DNA of 64,000 bases, from contig NZ_FQXE01000001.1 of NCBI RefSeq assembly GCF_900129885.1, forward strand, positions 489,086 through 553,085, in the 5' to 3' direction. This DNA is from Pollutimonas bauzanensis (GTDB lineage Bacteria > Pseudomonadota > Gammaproteobacteria > Burkholderiales > Burkholderiaceae_B). Shown one piece after another: positions 12,221 through 19,956 of this stretch. A program made the translations under genes and the position numbers. The stretch's first letter is position 1, and the number at the start of each line of letters is the position of its first letter. The notes below the pieces were generated by a model that ran no database searches, was not told the origin of the DNA, and saw nothing but the letters and a program-made list of their open reading frames with translations.

Positions 12221-12751
12221 TCAAACGCTGCGGGCGACGTCCGCTCCGGAAGCGGCCAGGGCCGCCATGACGGCGTCGCATTGGCGGGCGTCGCGCGGGT
12301 GGACCACCAGGGACCAGCGACCCTCTTCGGTGGCGGTCTGCACCCGCTGTATCACCAGTTGGTGATCGGGACGCGCGGTGATCAGCCCGCCCAGCAGCAG
12401 GCCGGCGATAGCGCCCAGAAACAGCACAAACAAGGCGCTCACCCCCGGTGAGCTCAGGATCGCGGGAAGGTCCGCCACATACAAGGCCATCCAGACGATG
12501 GCGCCCGCCACCAATCCGGCCAGCCCCAGGATCATATGGGAACGCAGCGCCGTGCGCGCCACGCCCTGGGGCTCCGGCTCCAGTTTCCTGGCATACTCTT
12601 TTTCATGGGGCTGCACCAGCAGCACCTGGGTGGCCTGCAGGCCCGCCTGGGATCTTACGGACGCCGCGGCCTCCTCGGCTGCCGCTTCGGAGTCGAACAC
12701 TGCGGCAATCTTGGTCGTGGCCCGTTCGCCAAACAACTTGTGCCAAGCCAT
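12221..12751 (-). CDS. Small two-helix membrane protein, function unknown
   Basis: 176 residues started at ATG 12749-12751, preceded by AAGGAG at good spacing. The longer open frame upstream is an out-of-frame shadow of nirK. The N-terminal part (residues 10-50, KIAAVFDSEAAAEEAAASVR) looks like a small alpha/beta domain. Two hydrophobic helices follow (about 73-93 and 102-121), then a C-terminal alpha/beta segment ending in VMAALAASGADVA. This layout, with ferredoxin-like segments around a helical hairpin, recalls general-stress YflT-type membrane proteins. It sits 113 bases after nirK on the same strand and could be its operon partner. Confidence 0.75.
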   Translation of the reverse strand: MAWHKLFGERATTKIAAVFDSEAAAEEAAASVRSQAGLQATQVLLVQPHEKEYARKLEPEPQGVARTALRSHMILGLAGLVAGAIVWMALYVADLPAILSSPGVSALFVLFLGAIAGLLLGGLITARPDHQLVIQRVQTATEEGRWSLVVHPRDARQCDAVMAALAASGADVARSV

Positions 12752-12864
12752 AACGATCTCCTTGAGCAATGCGCCTGTCGCGATACAGCCGTGCGAGCAA
12801 ATACCGTTCCCGGCCGGCATCCCGCCGCCGCTGGCAGCCTGCAACGGCAGGCTGCCATGCGCGC

Positions 12865-14250
12865 CTAATGCCCGGAGGTGTGGTCGACCGCCTCGGTCGA
12901 ATGGAAGATCGAGTGATTTTCCTCGCCCGTAACGGAAAGCACGCCCGACAGCCCCTTTTCGACGCGCGACAAGGCATGGTCCACAAGAATGTAGTTGCCC
13001 GGCACATCCACCTTGAATTCGACCATGGTCGCGCCGCCCGGCGGAACCAGCGTGGTCTGCACGTCGGTCAAGGGAGGGCTGGTAAGCGAAGCCTTGTCGT
13101 ATACCCTGTCGAAGACTTCGCCTATCACATGGAAGCTGGAGGTGAGGTTGGGGCCGCCGACGCCGAAGAAGATGCGCAGGGATTCGCCCACCTTGGCTTG
13201 CAGCTTGTACTTGTCGGTCAAGGCATTCATCGAGCCATTGAACATCAGGTGTTCGGGGTTCTCGTCGAGCAGCTTTTCCAGCGAGAATTCCTGCATGCCT
13301 TGCGAGCCGTGCTTCTGCGCGGTGTAGAGTTCCCCCTGCATGACATAAAACTCGCGGTCGACCTTGGGCAGGCCGCCCTCCGGCTCGACCAGTATCATGC
13401 CGTACATGCCGTTGGTGATGTGCTGGGCGACCATGGGCGTTGCGCAATGGTAGACGAACAGGCCCGGGTGCATGGCCTTGAAAGTGAAGCTTTTGGTCTG
13501 GCCGGGCGCGACCTGCGTCACCGCGGCGCCGCCGCCGGGCCCCGTCACCGCGTGGAAGTCCACGGAGTGGATATGCGTCGCCTCCTTGGCATTGGAAAGA
13601 TTGACGGTGACGGTATCCCCCACCCGGACGCGGACCAGCGGGCCGGGGACTTTGTTGTTGAAAGTCCAGTACTTGTAGGTGCTGCCGCTGGTAAGCTGGC
13701 CCACGACCTCGGTCGTCTCCAGGTTCACCACGACTTTCTGGGGACCGCGCTTGCCGACGGGCTCGCCGACCGCGGTGGGGTCCTGGGCGATATCGAGCGC
13801 GGCGCTCTCGGCCTGCTCTTGCGGTTCGCCCACGACAAGCTTGCCGAACATCCCCGCCGCCTTGTGCCCCGGCAAGGTGCACAGGTATTCGAAAGTACCG
13901 TTCTTGTTGGCCCGGAACACAATGGCCGTGGCCGCGCCCTTGCCGGTGATCTGGTCGGATTTGGCGCCGAATTCGGGCACGCTGATATCGTGGATCGCGC
14001 CATCGCCGTTGATGACGTTGATTTGCACCACGGCGTTTTCGGGCACCTGCAGATCGGGATTGACTTTGCCGGCGATAGCGCCCGCGTCGCCCACGAAAAC
14101 CAGCTTGCCATCGGCAATATTGGTGCGCAGGGTGAACGTGATGTCGGGCGTATAGGTGACCGTGCCCCGCTGCGGGGCCGCATCGGCAGCGAAAGACGGC
14201 GCCGCCAGCAGCGAGCCTACAAATGCAAAAAATATCAGCAATATCCTCAT
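12865..14250 (-). CDS. nirK: Copper nitrite reductase with an extra N-terminal cupredoxin domain
   Basis: Periplasmic enzyme reducing nitrite to NO in denitrification. The 461 residues begin with a signal peptide (1-21, PSFAADA). Residues about 38-140 form an added cupredoxin with its own copper ligands His87, Cys124, His129 and Met134. The NirK core follows: type 1 copper His228, Cys269, His277 and Met282; type 2 copper His233, His268 and His425; catalytic Asp231 and His374. All are present. The spacing Cys269-His277 is one residue shorter than in Alcaligenes faecalis NirK and matches the AniA-like class II. An N-terminal cupredoxin fusion is known from Hyphomicrobium denitrificans. The start has GGGGAG upstream. 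Confidence 0.93.
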   Translation of the reverse strand: MRILLIFFAFVGSLLAAPSFAADAAPQRGTVTYTPDITFTLRTNIADGKLVFVGDAGAIAGKVNPDLQVPENAVVQINVINGDGAIHDISVPEFGAKSDQITGKGAATAIVFRANKNGTFEYLCTLPGHKAAGMFGKLVVGEPQEQAESAALDIAQDPTAVGEPVGKRGPQKVVVNLETTEVVGQLTSGSTYKYWTFNNKVPGPLVRVRVGDTVTVNLSNAKEATHIHSVDFHAVTGPGGGAAVTQVAPGQTKSFTFKAMHPGLFVYHCATPMVAQHITNGMYGMILVEPEGGLPKVDREFYVMQGELYTAQKHGSQGMQEFSLEKLLDENPEHLMFNGSMNALTDKYKLQAKVGESLRIFFGVGGPNLTSSFHVIGEVFDRVYDKASLTSPPLTDVQTTLVPPGGATMVEFKVDVPGNYILVDHALSRVEKGLSGVLSVTGEENHSIFHSTEAVDHTSGH

Positions 14251-14278
14251 GGACACTCCCCTGACTGAAAATCGATGT

Positions 14279-14292
14279 TTGAGAATAATCAT
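14279..14292. promoter_or_regulatory. FNR/DNR-like box between nirK and the OPT gene
   Basis: TTGAG-AATA-ATCAT matches 8 of 10 positions of the FNR/DNR consensus TTGAT-N4-ATCAA. Its centre is only 35 bases before the nirK ATG, which is too close for a classical -41.5 activator site there. It could instead act toward the divergent transporter gene, or be chance. Confidence 0.35.
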
Positions 14293-14493
14293 GCCGGCCG
14301 CCGCCATGCTGTCGAACAGCGCCGGGCCAGCCGGCCGCGCATATTGAAGCTTAAAGCATAGTGGGGAATCCGGGTAGCTTTTCCGCGCCGCGGCCGAACT
14401 GCGCCTACAATTCGCACTGGTCCGGACCACGCCAGCGGGCTTTTCCCGGTGGCGGCCCGGCCATTCCCAATACCGAAAAGCCAGCACACGCCC

Positions 14494-16497
14494 ATGCCAA
14501 ACACCGAACCCTCCTTGAAAGAACTTACGCTGCGCGGCGTCGTCCTGGGCGCCATCATTACGCTGATTTTCACGGCATCGAATGTCTACCTCGGGCTCAA
14601 GGTCGGGCTGACCTTCGCATCGTCGATTCCGGCCGCGGTCATTTCCATGGCGCTGCTGCGCGCCTTCAAGGATTCCAACATCCTGGAAAACAACATCGTC
14701 CAGACGCAGGCATCGGCCGCCGGGACCCTGTCGTCCATCATTTTCGTCTTGCCGGCCCTGCTCATGCTGGGGTACTGGCAAGGCTTTCCCGTGTTGCAGA
14801 CCGCCATGATCTGCGCCTGCGGCGGGATACTCGGCGTCATCTTCACCGTGCCGCTGCGCCATGCCCTGGTGGTCAACAGCGACCTGCCATATCCGGAAGG
14901 CGTGGCGGCGGCCGAGATCCTGCGCGCCGGCAACCGCGAGGGCGGCGGCAACGGCCTGCGGGAAATCCTTGCCGGCGCAACGGTCGCGGGCGGCTTCAGC
15001 CTGCTCACCAATGGCTTCAAAGTCGCCGCCGACAGCGCAAGCTATTGGTTCAGCGCCGGACGCGCCATTTTTCAAGTGCCCATGGGATTTTCCTTCGCCC
15101 TGGTGGGCGCGGGCTATCTGGTAGGAATAGTGGGCGGCATGGCCATGCTGCTGGGCGTGCTGCTGTCGTGGGGCGTGGCGGTGCCCTGGCTGACGGCCAT
15201 CGGTCCCATGCCGGAAGGCGCCTCGATGGCGGATTTCGCGGTGGGCGTATGGGTCTCCAAAGTCCGGCTGATCGGCGCGGGCATGATAGGCATCGCCGCG
15301 CTCTGGACTTTGCTGACATTGATCAAGCCCATGTACGAAGGCATGAAGATTTCTTTTTCGGTGCTCAGGAGCGGCCCGGGCGCCGCCACCCTTGCCCGCC
15401 GCGATACCGATCTGTCGCCCAGGACGCTGCTGCGCGTCACGCTGCTGATGCTGGCGCTGCTGGCGGGCACCTTTTATTCCTTTATTTCCACATCCGGCCT
15501 GCCGGCGGGCATGGCCTGGACACTGGTGCTGGTGGGTACGCTGGTATCGTTTCTCTTCGGCTTTCTGGTGGCCGCCGCCTGCGGCTACATGGCCGGCCTG
15601 GTCGGTTCGTCGGCCAGTCCCATTTCGGGCATCGCCATCATTTCCATCATCGCCATTTCCCTGATTTTCATTGGAATCGCCCAATCGCAGGGCCTGCTGG
15701 CCGACCCCGCCAATGTCCGGTTCTTTACCGCGCTGACGATTTTCTGCACCTCGGTGGTGGTGGCCGTCGCCGCCATCTCCAACGACAATCTGCAGGACCT
15801 CAAGACAGGCTGGCTGGTTCACGCCACCCCCTGGCGCCAGCAGGCCGCGCTGATCATCGGCTGCGTGGTGGGCGCCCTGGCCATTCCGCCCGTGCTTGAA
15901 CTGCTGTACAACGCCTATGGGTTTCTTGGAGCCCTGCCGCGCAGCGACATGGATCCCTTGCAGGCGCTGGCCGCGCCGCAGGCCACCCTGATGATCACCA
16001 TCGCCACCGGCCTGTTCGCCAGCACCCTGGACTGGACCTATATCCTGATCGGCATAGGCGGCGGGATCGCCGTCATTGTCATCGACGTGCTGCTGGGCCG
16101 CTACACCGCGCGTTGCCGCCTGCCCTCGCTGGCGGTGGCCATGGGCTTGTACTTGCCGCCCTCCATCGTGGTGGCGCTGTTCGTCGGCTCGCTGATTTCG
16201 TGGTTCGTGAAGCGGCGCATCCACGCCGCCAGCGGGGGCCGGCCGGCCGCCCTGAGCGCCCGGCTGGCGCAAGCGGAGCGCAAGGGCACCCTGTTCGCCT
16301 CCGGCCTTATCGTCGGCGAAAGCCTGATAGGCGTCGTGCTGGCCATGGTGATAGTCGTGTCGGTGGGATCCGGGGGCAGCGACGCTCCCCTGGCGCTGGT
16401 CGGACCGGGGTTTGCCACGGCGGGCAAATGGATAGGCCTGCTCGGCCTGCTTGCCATGTGCCTGATGTTCATCCGGCGCACGCTCAAGACGCGCTAG
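14494..16497 (+). CDS. OPT-family oligopeptide/metal-chelate transporter
   Basis: Inner-membrane secondary transporter of the oligopeptide transporter (OPT) superfamily, whose bacterial members carry peptides or metal chelates by proton symport. The 667 residues, started at the ATG of MPNTEPSLKEL, contain about 15-16 hydrophobic helices. Typical family stretches are seen: LTLRGVVLGAIITLIF, SNVYLGLKVGLTFASSIPAA and DLPYPEGVAAAEIL. An upstream in-frame start at 14449 would add 15 residues that look untranslated. It is divergent from nirK and precedes the nor cluster. The substrate is unknown; a role in copper or iron supply for the neighbouring reductases is only a guess. Confidence 0.9.
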   Translation: MPNTEPSLKELTLRGVVLGAIITLIFTASNVYLGLKVGLTFASSIPAAVISMALLRAFKDSNILENNIVQTQASAAGTLSSIIFVLPALLMLGYWQGFPVLQTAMICACGGILGVIFTVPLRHALVVNSDLPYPEGVAAAEILRAGNREGGGNGLREILAGATVAGGFSLLTNGFKVAADSASYWFSAGRAIFQVPMGFSFALVGAGYLVGIVGGMAMLLGVLLSWGVAVPWLTAIGPMPEGASMADFAVGVWVSKVRLIGAGMIGIAALWTLLTLIKPMYEGMKISFSVLRSGPGAATLARRDTDLSPRTLLRVTLLMLALLAGTFYSFISTSGLPAGMAWTLVLVGTLVSFLFGFLVAAACGYMAGLVGSSASPISGIAIISIIAISLIFIGIAQSQGLLADPANVRFFTALTIFCTSVVVAVAAISNDNLQDLKTGWLVHATPWRQQAALIIGCVVGALAIPPVLELLYNAYGFLGALPRSDMDPLQALAAPQATLMITIATGLFASTLDWTYILIGIGGGIAVIVIDVLLGRYTARCRLPSLAVAMGLYLPPSIVVALFVGSLISWFVKRRIHAASGGRPAALSARLAQAERKGTLFASGLIVGESLIGVVLAMVIVVSVGSGGSDAPLALVGPGFATAGKWIGLLGLLAMCLMFIRRTLKTR

Positions 16498-16727
16498 GCG
16501 CATCAGGCCGGGGCGTCCTGAACCGGAACGGCTAGCGGCGGCGCAAGGCCGGCGGCCCCGCGAACCCTCCCACTCCCGAGCAAGGTCATTGATTGAAACG
16601 GCTTTTTAGTTATTAAAAGTTACACCATAAAGAATGTTAAAGAGGTAGTGTAGCGACAACAACACACAGGTCATGCCGATCCACCTTATCGTTTCGCCAT
16701 TCTTGGTCAACAACGGGGAGTGCATTC

Positions 16728-16853
16728 ATGCAAGGTTCGACGCCGTATCAAACACTTAGAATCGTGAGCCATGTTGTTCTAGCTCTGGGAGGGCTGGCCA
16801 TCTGTTATGCCGCCGTTATCGCAGTCAAGTACTGGTCCGGTATCGGTGTATGA
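16728..16853 (+). CDS. 41-residue single-helix membrane protein upstream of norC
   Basis: This short ORF begins MQGSTPYQTLRIVSHVV and ends VKYWSGIGV, with one hydrophobic helix (about residues 13-34). A GGGGAG ribosome binding site lies 7 bases before the ATG, and the stop is 12 bases before the norC ATG. Spacing, ribosome binding site and composition all support a real gene translated with norCB. No named family was recognised. It may be a small NO reductase subunit or assembly helper, by analogy with the small subunits of other haem-copper oxidases; that role is inference. Confidence 0.65.
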   Translation: MQGSTPYQTLRIVSHVVLALGGLAICYAAVIAVKYWSGIGV

Positions 16854-16865
16854 GCGGAGGCCGAC

Positions 16866-17729
16866 ATGAATAAAAGGCAGACCCGCATTTTCGCCCTGGC
16901 CTCGACCGGCGTCGCCGTCGTGATTTTCCTGGGGCTCACCCTGGACAGCCATCGCCAGTTTCCCAAACTGACACATTCGGAAAATATCACCGATAGTGTC
17001 ATCCGCGGGCAGAACGTCTGGCACAAGAACAACTGTATCAATTGCCACACCATACTCGGCGAGGGCGCCTATTACGCCCCCGACCTGACCAAGATCACCC
17101 AGCACCGCGGCACGCCTTATCTGACGGCCTTCCTGAAAGACCCCTCGCAGTTCTACGATGAAACCAAGCATCGCCGCCTGATGCCCAAACAAGACATCGA
17201 CGACCAGGACATCGCCGACCTCATCGCCTTCATGGACTGGGTCAGCAAGGTCGACAACCAGGGCTGGCCGCCGCGCCCCATACTGGTGTCCGGCGGCTCC
17301 ATACCAGGCACCGATCTATCAGTGGCGCAGCAGTCCGGCAACCCCGCGGCCACCAGCAAGCTGCCGCCGGGCGCCGCGCCCGTCAGCAGCGCCAACGATC
17401 CCGTTGCCCTGGGCGAGGCCCTTTTCCGCACTGCCACGCCGGCCTGTGCCGCCTGTCATTCCACCGCGCCGGGCGTGAACCTCGCCGGACCCACGCTGGC
17501 GGGCATCGCCACGCGCGCCCAGGAAACCATAGCCTCGCCCGAGTACAAAGGCAAGGCCAAGACCGCGGCGGAATTCATCCACGAATCCATCGTCGAGCCC
17601 AGCGCCTACCTGCATCCGGGCGCCATGTATTCGGCCAATGGCGCCTCGTTCATGCCGACCACTTATGCAAAGGATCTCAAACCGGAACAGATCGACCACC
17701 TGGTCGCCTACCTGGCAAGCTTCAAATGA
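16866..17729 (+). CDS. norC: Nitric oxide reductase cytochrome c subunit with a second haem c domain
   Basis: Electron-entry subunit of cNOR, membrane-anchored and facing the periplasm. Residues 1-135 are ordinary NorC: an N-terminal anchor helix (8-25), haem site Cys57-His61 (CINCH), the conserved GEGAYYAPDLTK and axial Met106. At 287 residues it is about twice the usual ~150. After a Pro/Ser/Ala linker (about 140-175) a second c-type domain follows, with Cys194-His198 (CAACH) and a likely axial Met263 in SFMPTTY. The extra domain may replace or dock a soluble electron donor. norB follows 42 bases later. Confidence 0.92.
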   Translation: MNKRQTRIFALASTGVAVVIFLGLTLDSHRQFPKLTHSENITDSVIRGQNVWHKNNCINCHTILGEGAYYAPDLTKITQHRGTPYLTAFLKDPSQFYDETKHRRLMPKQDIDDQDIADLIAFMDWVSKVDNQGWPPRPILVSGGSIPGTDLSVAQQSGNPAATSKLPPGAAPVSSANDPVALGEALFRTATPACAACHSTAPGVNLAGPTLAGIATRAQETIASPEYKGKAKTAAEFIHESIVEPSAYLHPGAMYSANGASFMPTTYAKDLKPEQIDHLVAYLASFK

Positions 17730-17771
17730 CACGCAAAAGAATCAGAACCGACATCTAGACTAGGAGTCGCC

Positions 17772-19157
17772 ATGCGTTATAAATCTCAATCTGTTGCCTA
17801 CTGGTATTTTGCACTTGCGCTGATCTTGTTCGGATTGCAAATCGTGTTCGGCCTGCTGTCGGCGACCAAGTACCTGGGGCCGGATCCCTTCCTGAACATC
17901 ATGCCCTTCGATGTCACCAAGACCATCCACACCAATTTGCTGATCGTGTGGCTGCTGACCGGCTTCATGGGGGCCACCTACTGGATGGTGAGCGATGAAT
18001 CGCGCAGCGAAATCTACAGCGTGAAGCTGGCTTATATCCAGCTGGCGCTATGGGCGGTCATGGGCGTGACCGCCGTGATCGGCTATTTCTTCCGCTACGG
18101 AACCGGCAACAAATTCCTCGAGCAGCCCCTGCCCCACAAGATCGTCATCGTCGTCGTGATGCTCATGTTCCTGTACAACATAGGCATGACCATCAAGCGA
18201 TCGGGCCGGTTCACCACCACGGAGGGCGTGCTCCTGCTGGGCCTGGGCAGCTCCGCCGTCCTCTACCTGCCCGCCCTCCTGCACTACGAAAATTACATTG
18301 TCTCGATTTTTTATCGCTGGTGGACCATACACCTGTGGGTCGAAGGCGTGTGGGAAATGATACAGGCCTCCTTCCTGGCCTACCTGCTCATCCGCCTGTC
18401 GGGCGCGGACCGCGAGGTCATGGAAAAGTGGCTGTACGTCATCGTGGGCCTGGTGTTCATTGCCGGCATCCTGGGCACGGCGCACCACTACTATTGGATA
18501 GGCGTGCCGGCCTACTGGCTGCCCCTGGGCGGCTTTTTCAGCGCGCTGGAGCCCCTGGCCCTGCTGGGCATGGCCATGTATGCCTATTACGCCATGCGCC
18601 GCTCGGGGGTAAACCACCCCAACACCCTGGCCTTGCACTGGACCCTGGGCAGCGCCGTCTTCGGCCTGTTCGGCGCCGGGCTGCTCGGCCTGGCGCATAC
18701 CTTTCCCGACATCAACAAATGGACGCACGGCACGCTGATTACCGCCATGCACGGGCACGCCGCCTTTTTCGGGGCCTACGCCATGATCGTGATGGCGATG
18801 ATCTCGTATGCCATGCCATCCATGACCCGCGACAGCGATGAGCAGGGCAGCAGCATAGGCTATTGGGCGTTCTGGCTGCAGGTCAGCGGGATGTTCGGCA
18901 TGACGCTGTCTTTCGCCACGGCGGGCATAGGGCAGGTCTACCTGGAACGGGTGCTGGGCATAGGCTACCTCGATGTGCAGCTGAAAATCCAGGTGCACTT
19001 CGTCATGCTGATCGCCTGCGCGTCCTTGTTCGCGATTGGCGTCGGCCTGTTCATCTATGATTTCTTCCGGCATGCGCCGCGCCTCGATGCCGCCGGCGTC
19101 GAAGCCGGCGCCACGCCTCTGGGCGTGGCGCCGGCAAGCGGCGGGCGGGCGGGCTGA
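17772..19157 (+). CDS. norB: Nitric oxide reductase large subunit
   Basis: Catalytic haem b / haem b3-FeB subunit of cNOR, reducing 2 NO to N2O in the inner membrane. The 461 residues have 12 predicted helices and no quinol-oxidase N-terminal extension, so it is cNorB, not qNor. Conserved haem-copper features include TIHTNLLIVWLLTG, GTAHHYYWIGVP (the paired histidines) and MHGHAAFFGAYAMIV. A GGAG ribosome binding site precedes the ATG, and the stop is one base before the norQ GTG. Confidence 0.97.
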   Translation: MRYKSQSVAYWYFALALILFGLQIVFGLLSATKYLGPDPFLNIMPFDVTKTIHTNLLIVWLLTGFMGATYWMVSDESRSEIYSVKLAYIQLALWAVMGVTAVIGYFFRYGTGNKFLEQPLPHKIVIVVVMLMFLYNIGMTIKRSGRFTTTEGVLLLGLGSSAVLYLPALLHYENYIVSIFYRWWTIHLWVEGVWEMIQASFLAYLLIRLSGADREVMEKWLYVIVGLVFIAGILGTAHHYYWIGVPAYWLPLGGFFSALEPLALLGMAMYAYYAMRRSGVNHPNTLALHWTLGSAVFGLFGAGLLGLAHTFPDINKWTHGTLITAMHGHAAFFGAYAMIVMAMISYAMPSMTRDSDEQGSSIGYWAFWLQVSGMFGMTLSFATAGIGQVYLERVLGIGYLDVQLKIQVHFVMLIACASLFAIGVGLFIYDFFRHAPRLDAAGVEAGATPLGVAPASGGRAG

Positions 19158-19158
19158 G

Positions 19159-19935
19159 GTGGCGGAGCCCTACTACATCCCTTCGGGCGATGAAGTGGCG
19201 GTATTCGAGCAGTGCCACGCCCATCAGCTGGCGGTGATGCTCAAAGGGCCGACCGGCTGCGGCAAGACGCGCTTCGTGGAATACATGGCATGGCGGCTGG
19301 GCCGGCCCTTGATCACGGTTTCCTGCCACGACGACCTCAGCGCCGGCGATCTGGTCGGCCGCTACCTGATTCACCATGACGATACCGTCTGGCAGGACGG
19401 GCCGCTGGCCAGCGCCGCGCGCCATGGCGCCATCTGCTATCTGGATGAAGTGGTCGAAGCGCGCCAGGACACGGTGGTGGTCCTGCACTCGCTGACCGAT
19501 TACCGGCGCACCTTGCCGCTGGAGAAAACCGGCGAACTCATCCATGCCGCCGCCGGCTTCCAACTGGTGGTGTCGTACAACCCGGGGTATCAACGCATGT
19601 TGAAAGACATGAAACCCAGCACGCGGCAGCGGTTTGTCGCCCTGGATTTCGACTTCCCGCCCGCCGAGCGCGAAATCGCCATCCTGGTGCACGAGGGCGG
19701 CGTCGACGCCGGCACGGCGCATGCGCTGGTCACGCTGACCCATAAGCTGCGCGGCCTGCAGGACCGCGGGCTGGCGGAGGTGCCCAGCACCCGCCTGCTG
19801 GTCGCCACGGCCAAGCTGATAGCCGGCGGCATTCCGCTGCGCCGGGCCTGCTATGCCGGGCTGGTTGCGCCCTTGTCGGACGACGGCTCGCTGGTCGGCG
19901 CCATGCGCGACCTGGTCGACCTGAGTTTTGCCTGA
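19159..19935 (+). CDS. norQ: NorQ/CbbQ-type MoxR AAA+ ATPase
   Basis: AAA+ chaperone that works with NorD to insert iron and activate cNOR. The 258 residues start at GTG 19159, one base after the norB stop; an in-frame ATG at 19036 lies inside norB and is rejected. Walker A is GPTGCGKT and Walker B is AICYLDEVVEA; sensor residues are in VVSYNPGYQ. The gene order norC-B-Q-D is the classical one. Confidence 0.93.
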   Translation: MAEPYYIPSGDEVAVFEQCHAHQLAVMLKGPTGCGKTRFVEYMAWRLGRPLITVSCHDDLSAGDLVGRYLIHHDDTVWQDGPLASAARHGAICYLDEVVEARQDTVVVLHSLTDYRRTLPLEKTGELIHAAAGFQLVVSYNPGYQRMLKDMKPSTRQRFVALDFDFPPAEREIAILVHEGGVDAGTAHALVTLTHKLRGLQDRGLAEVPSTRLLVATAKLIAGGIPLRRACYAGLVAPLSDDGSLVGAMRDLVDLSFA

Positions 19936-19956
19936 GCCGGCGCCCGGGGACTGGCG

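Noticed and set aside
14251-16503. 1212-residue minus-strand ORF extending nirK upstream
   Set aside because: The added ~750 residues are a shadow of the OPT gene, rich in His, Gln, Arg and Gly with no domain; the NirK signal peptide and ribosome binding site fix the start at 14250.
16589-16602. FNR box upstream of the nor operon
   Set aside because: TTGAT is followed by a right half (ACGGC) that matches the consensus at only one position, 6 of 10 overall; too weak to list despite a plausible spacing to an AT-rich -10.
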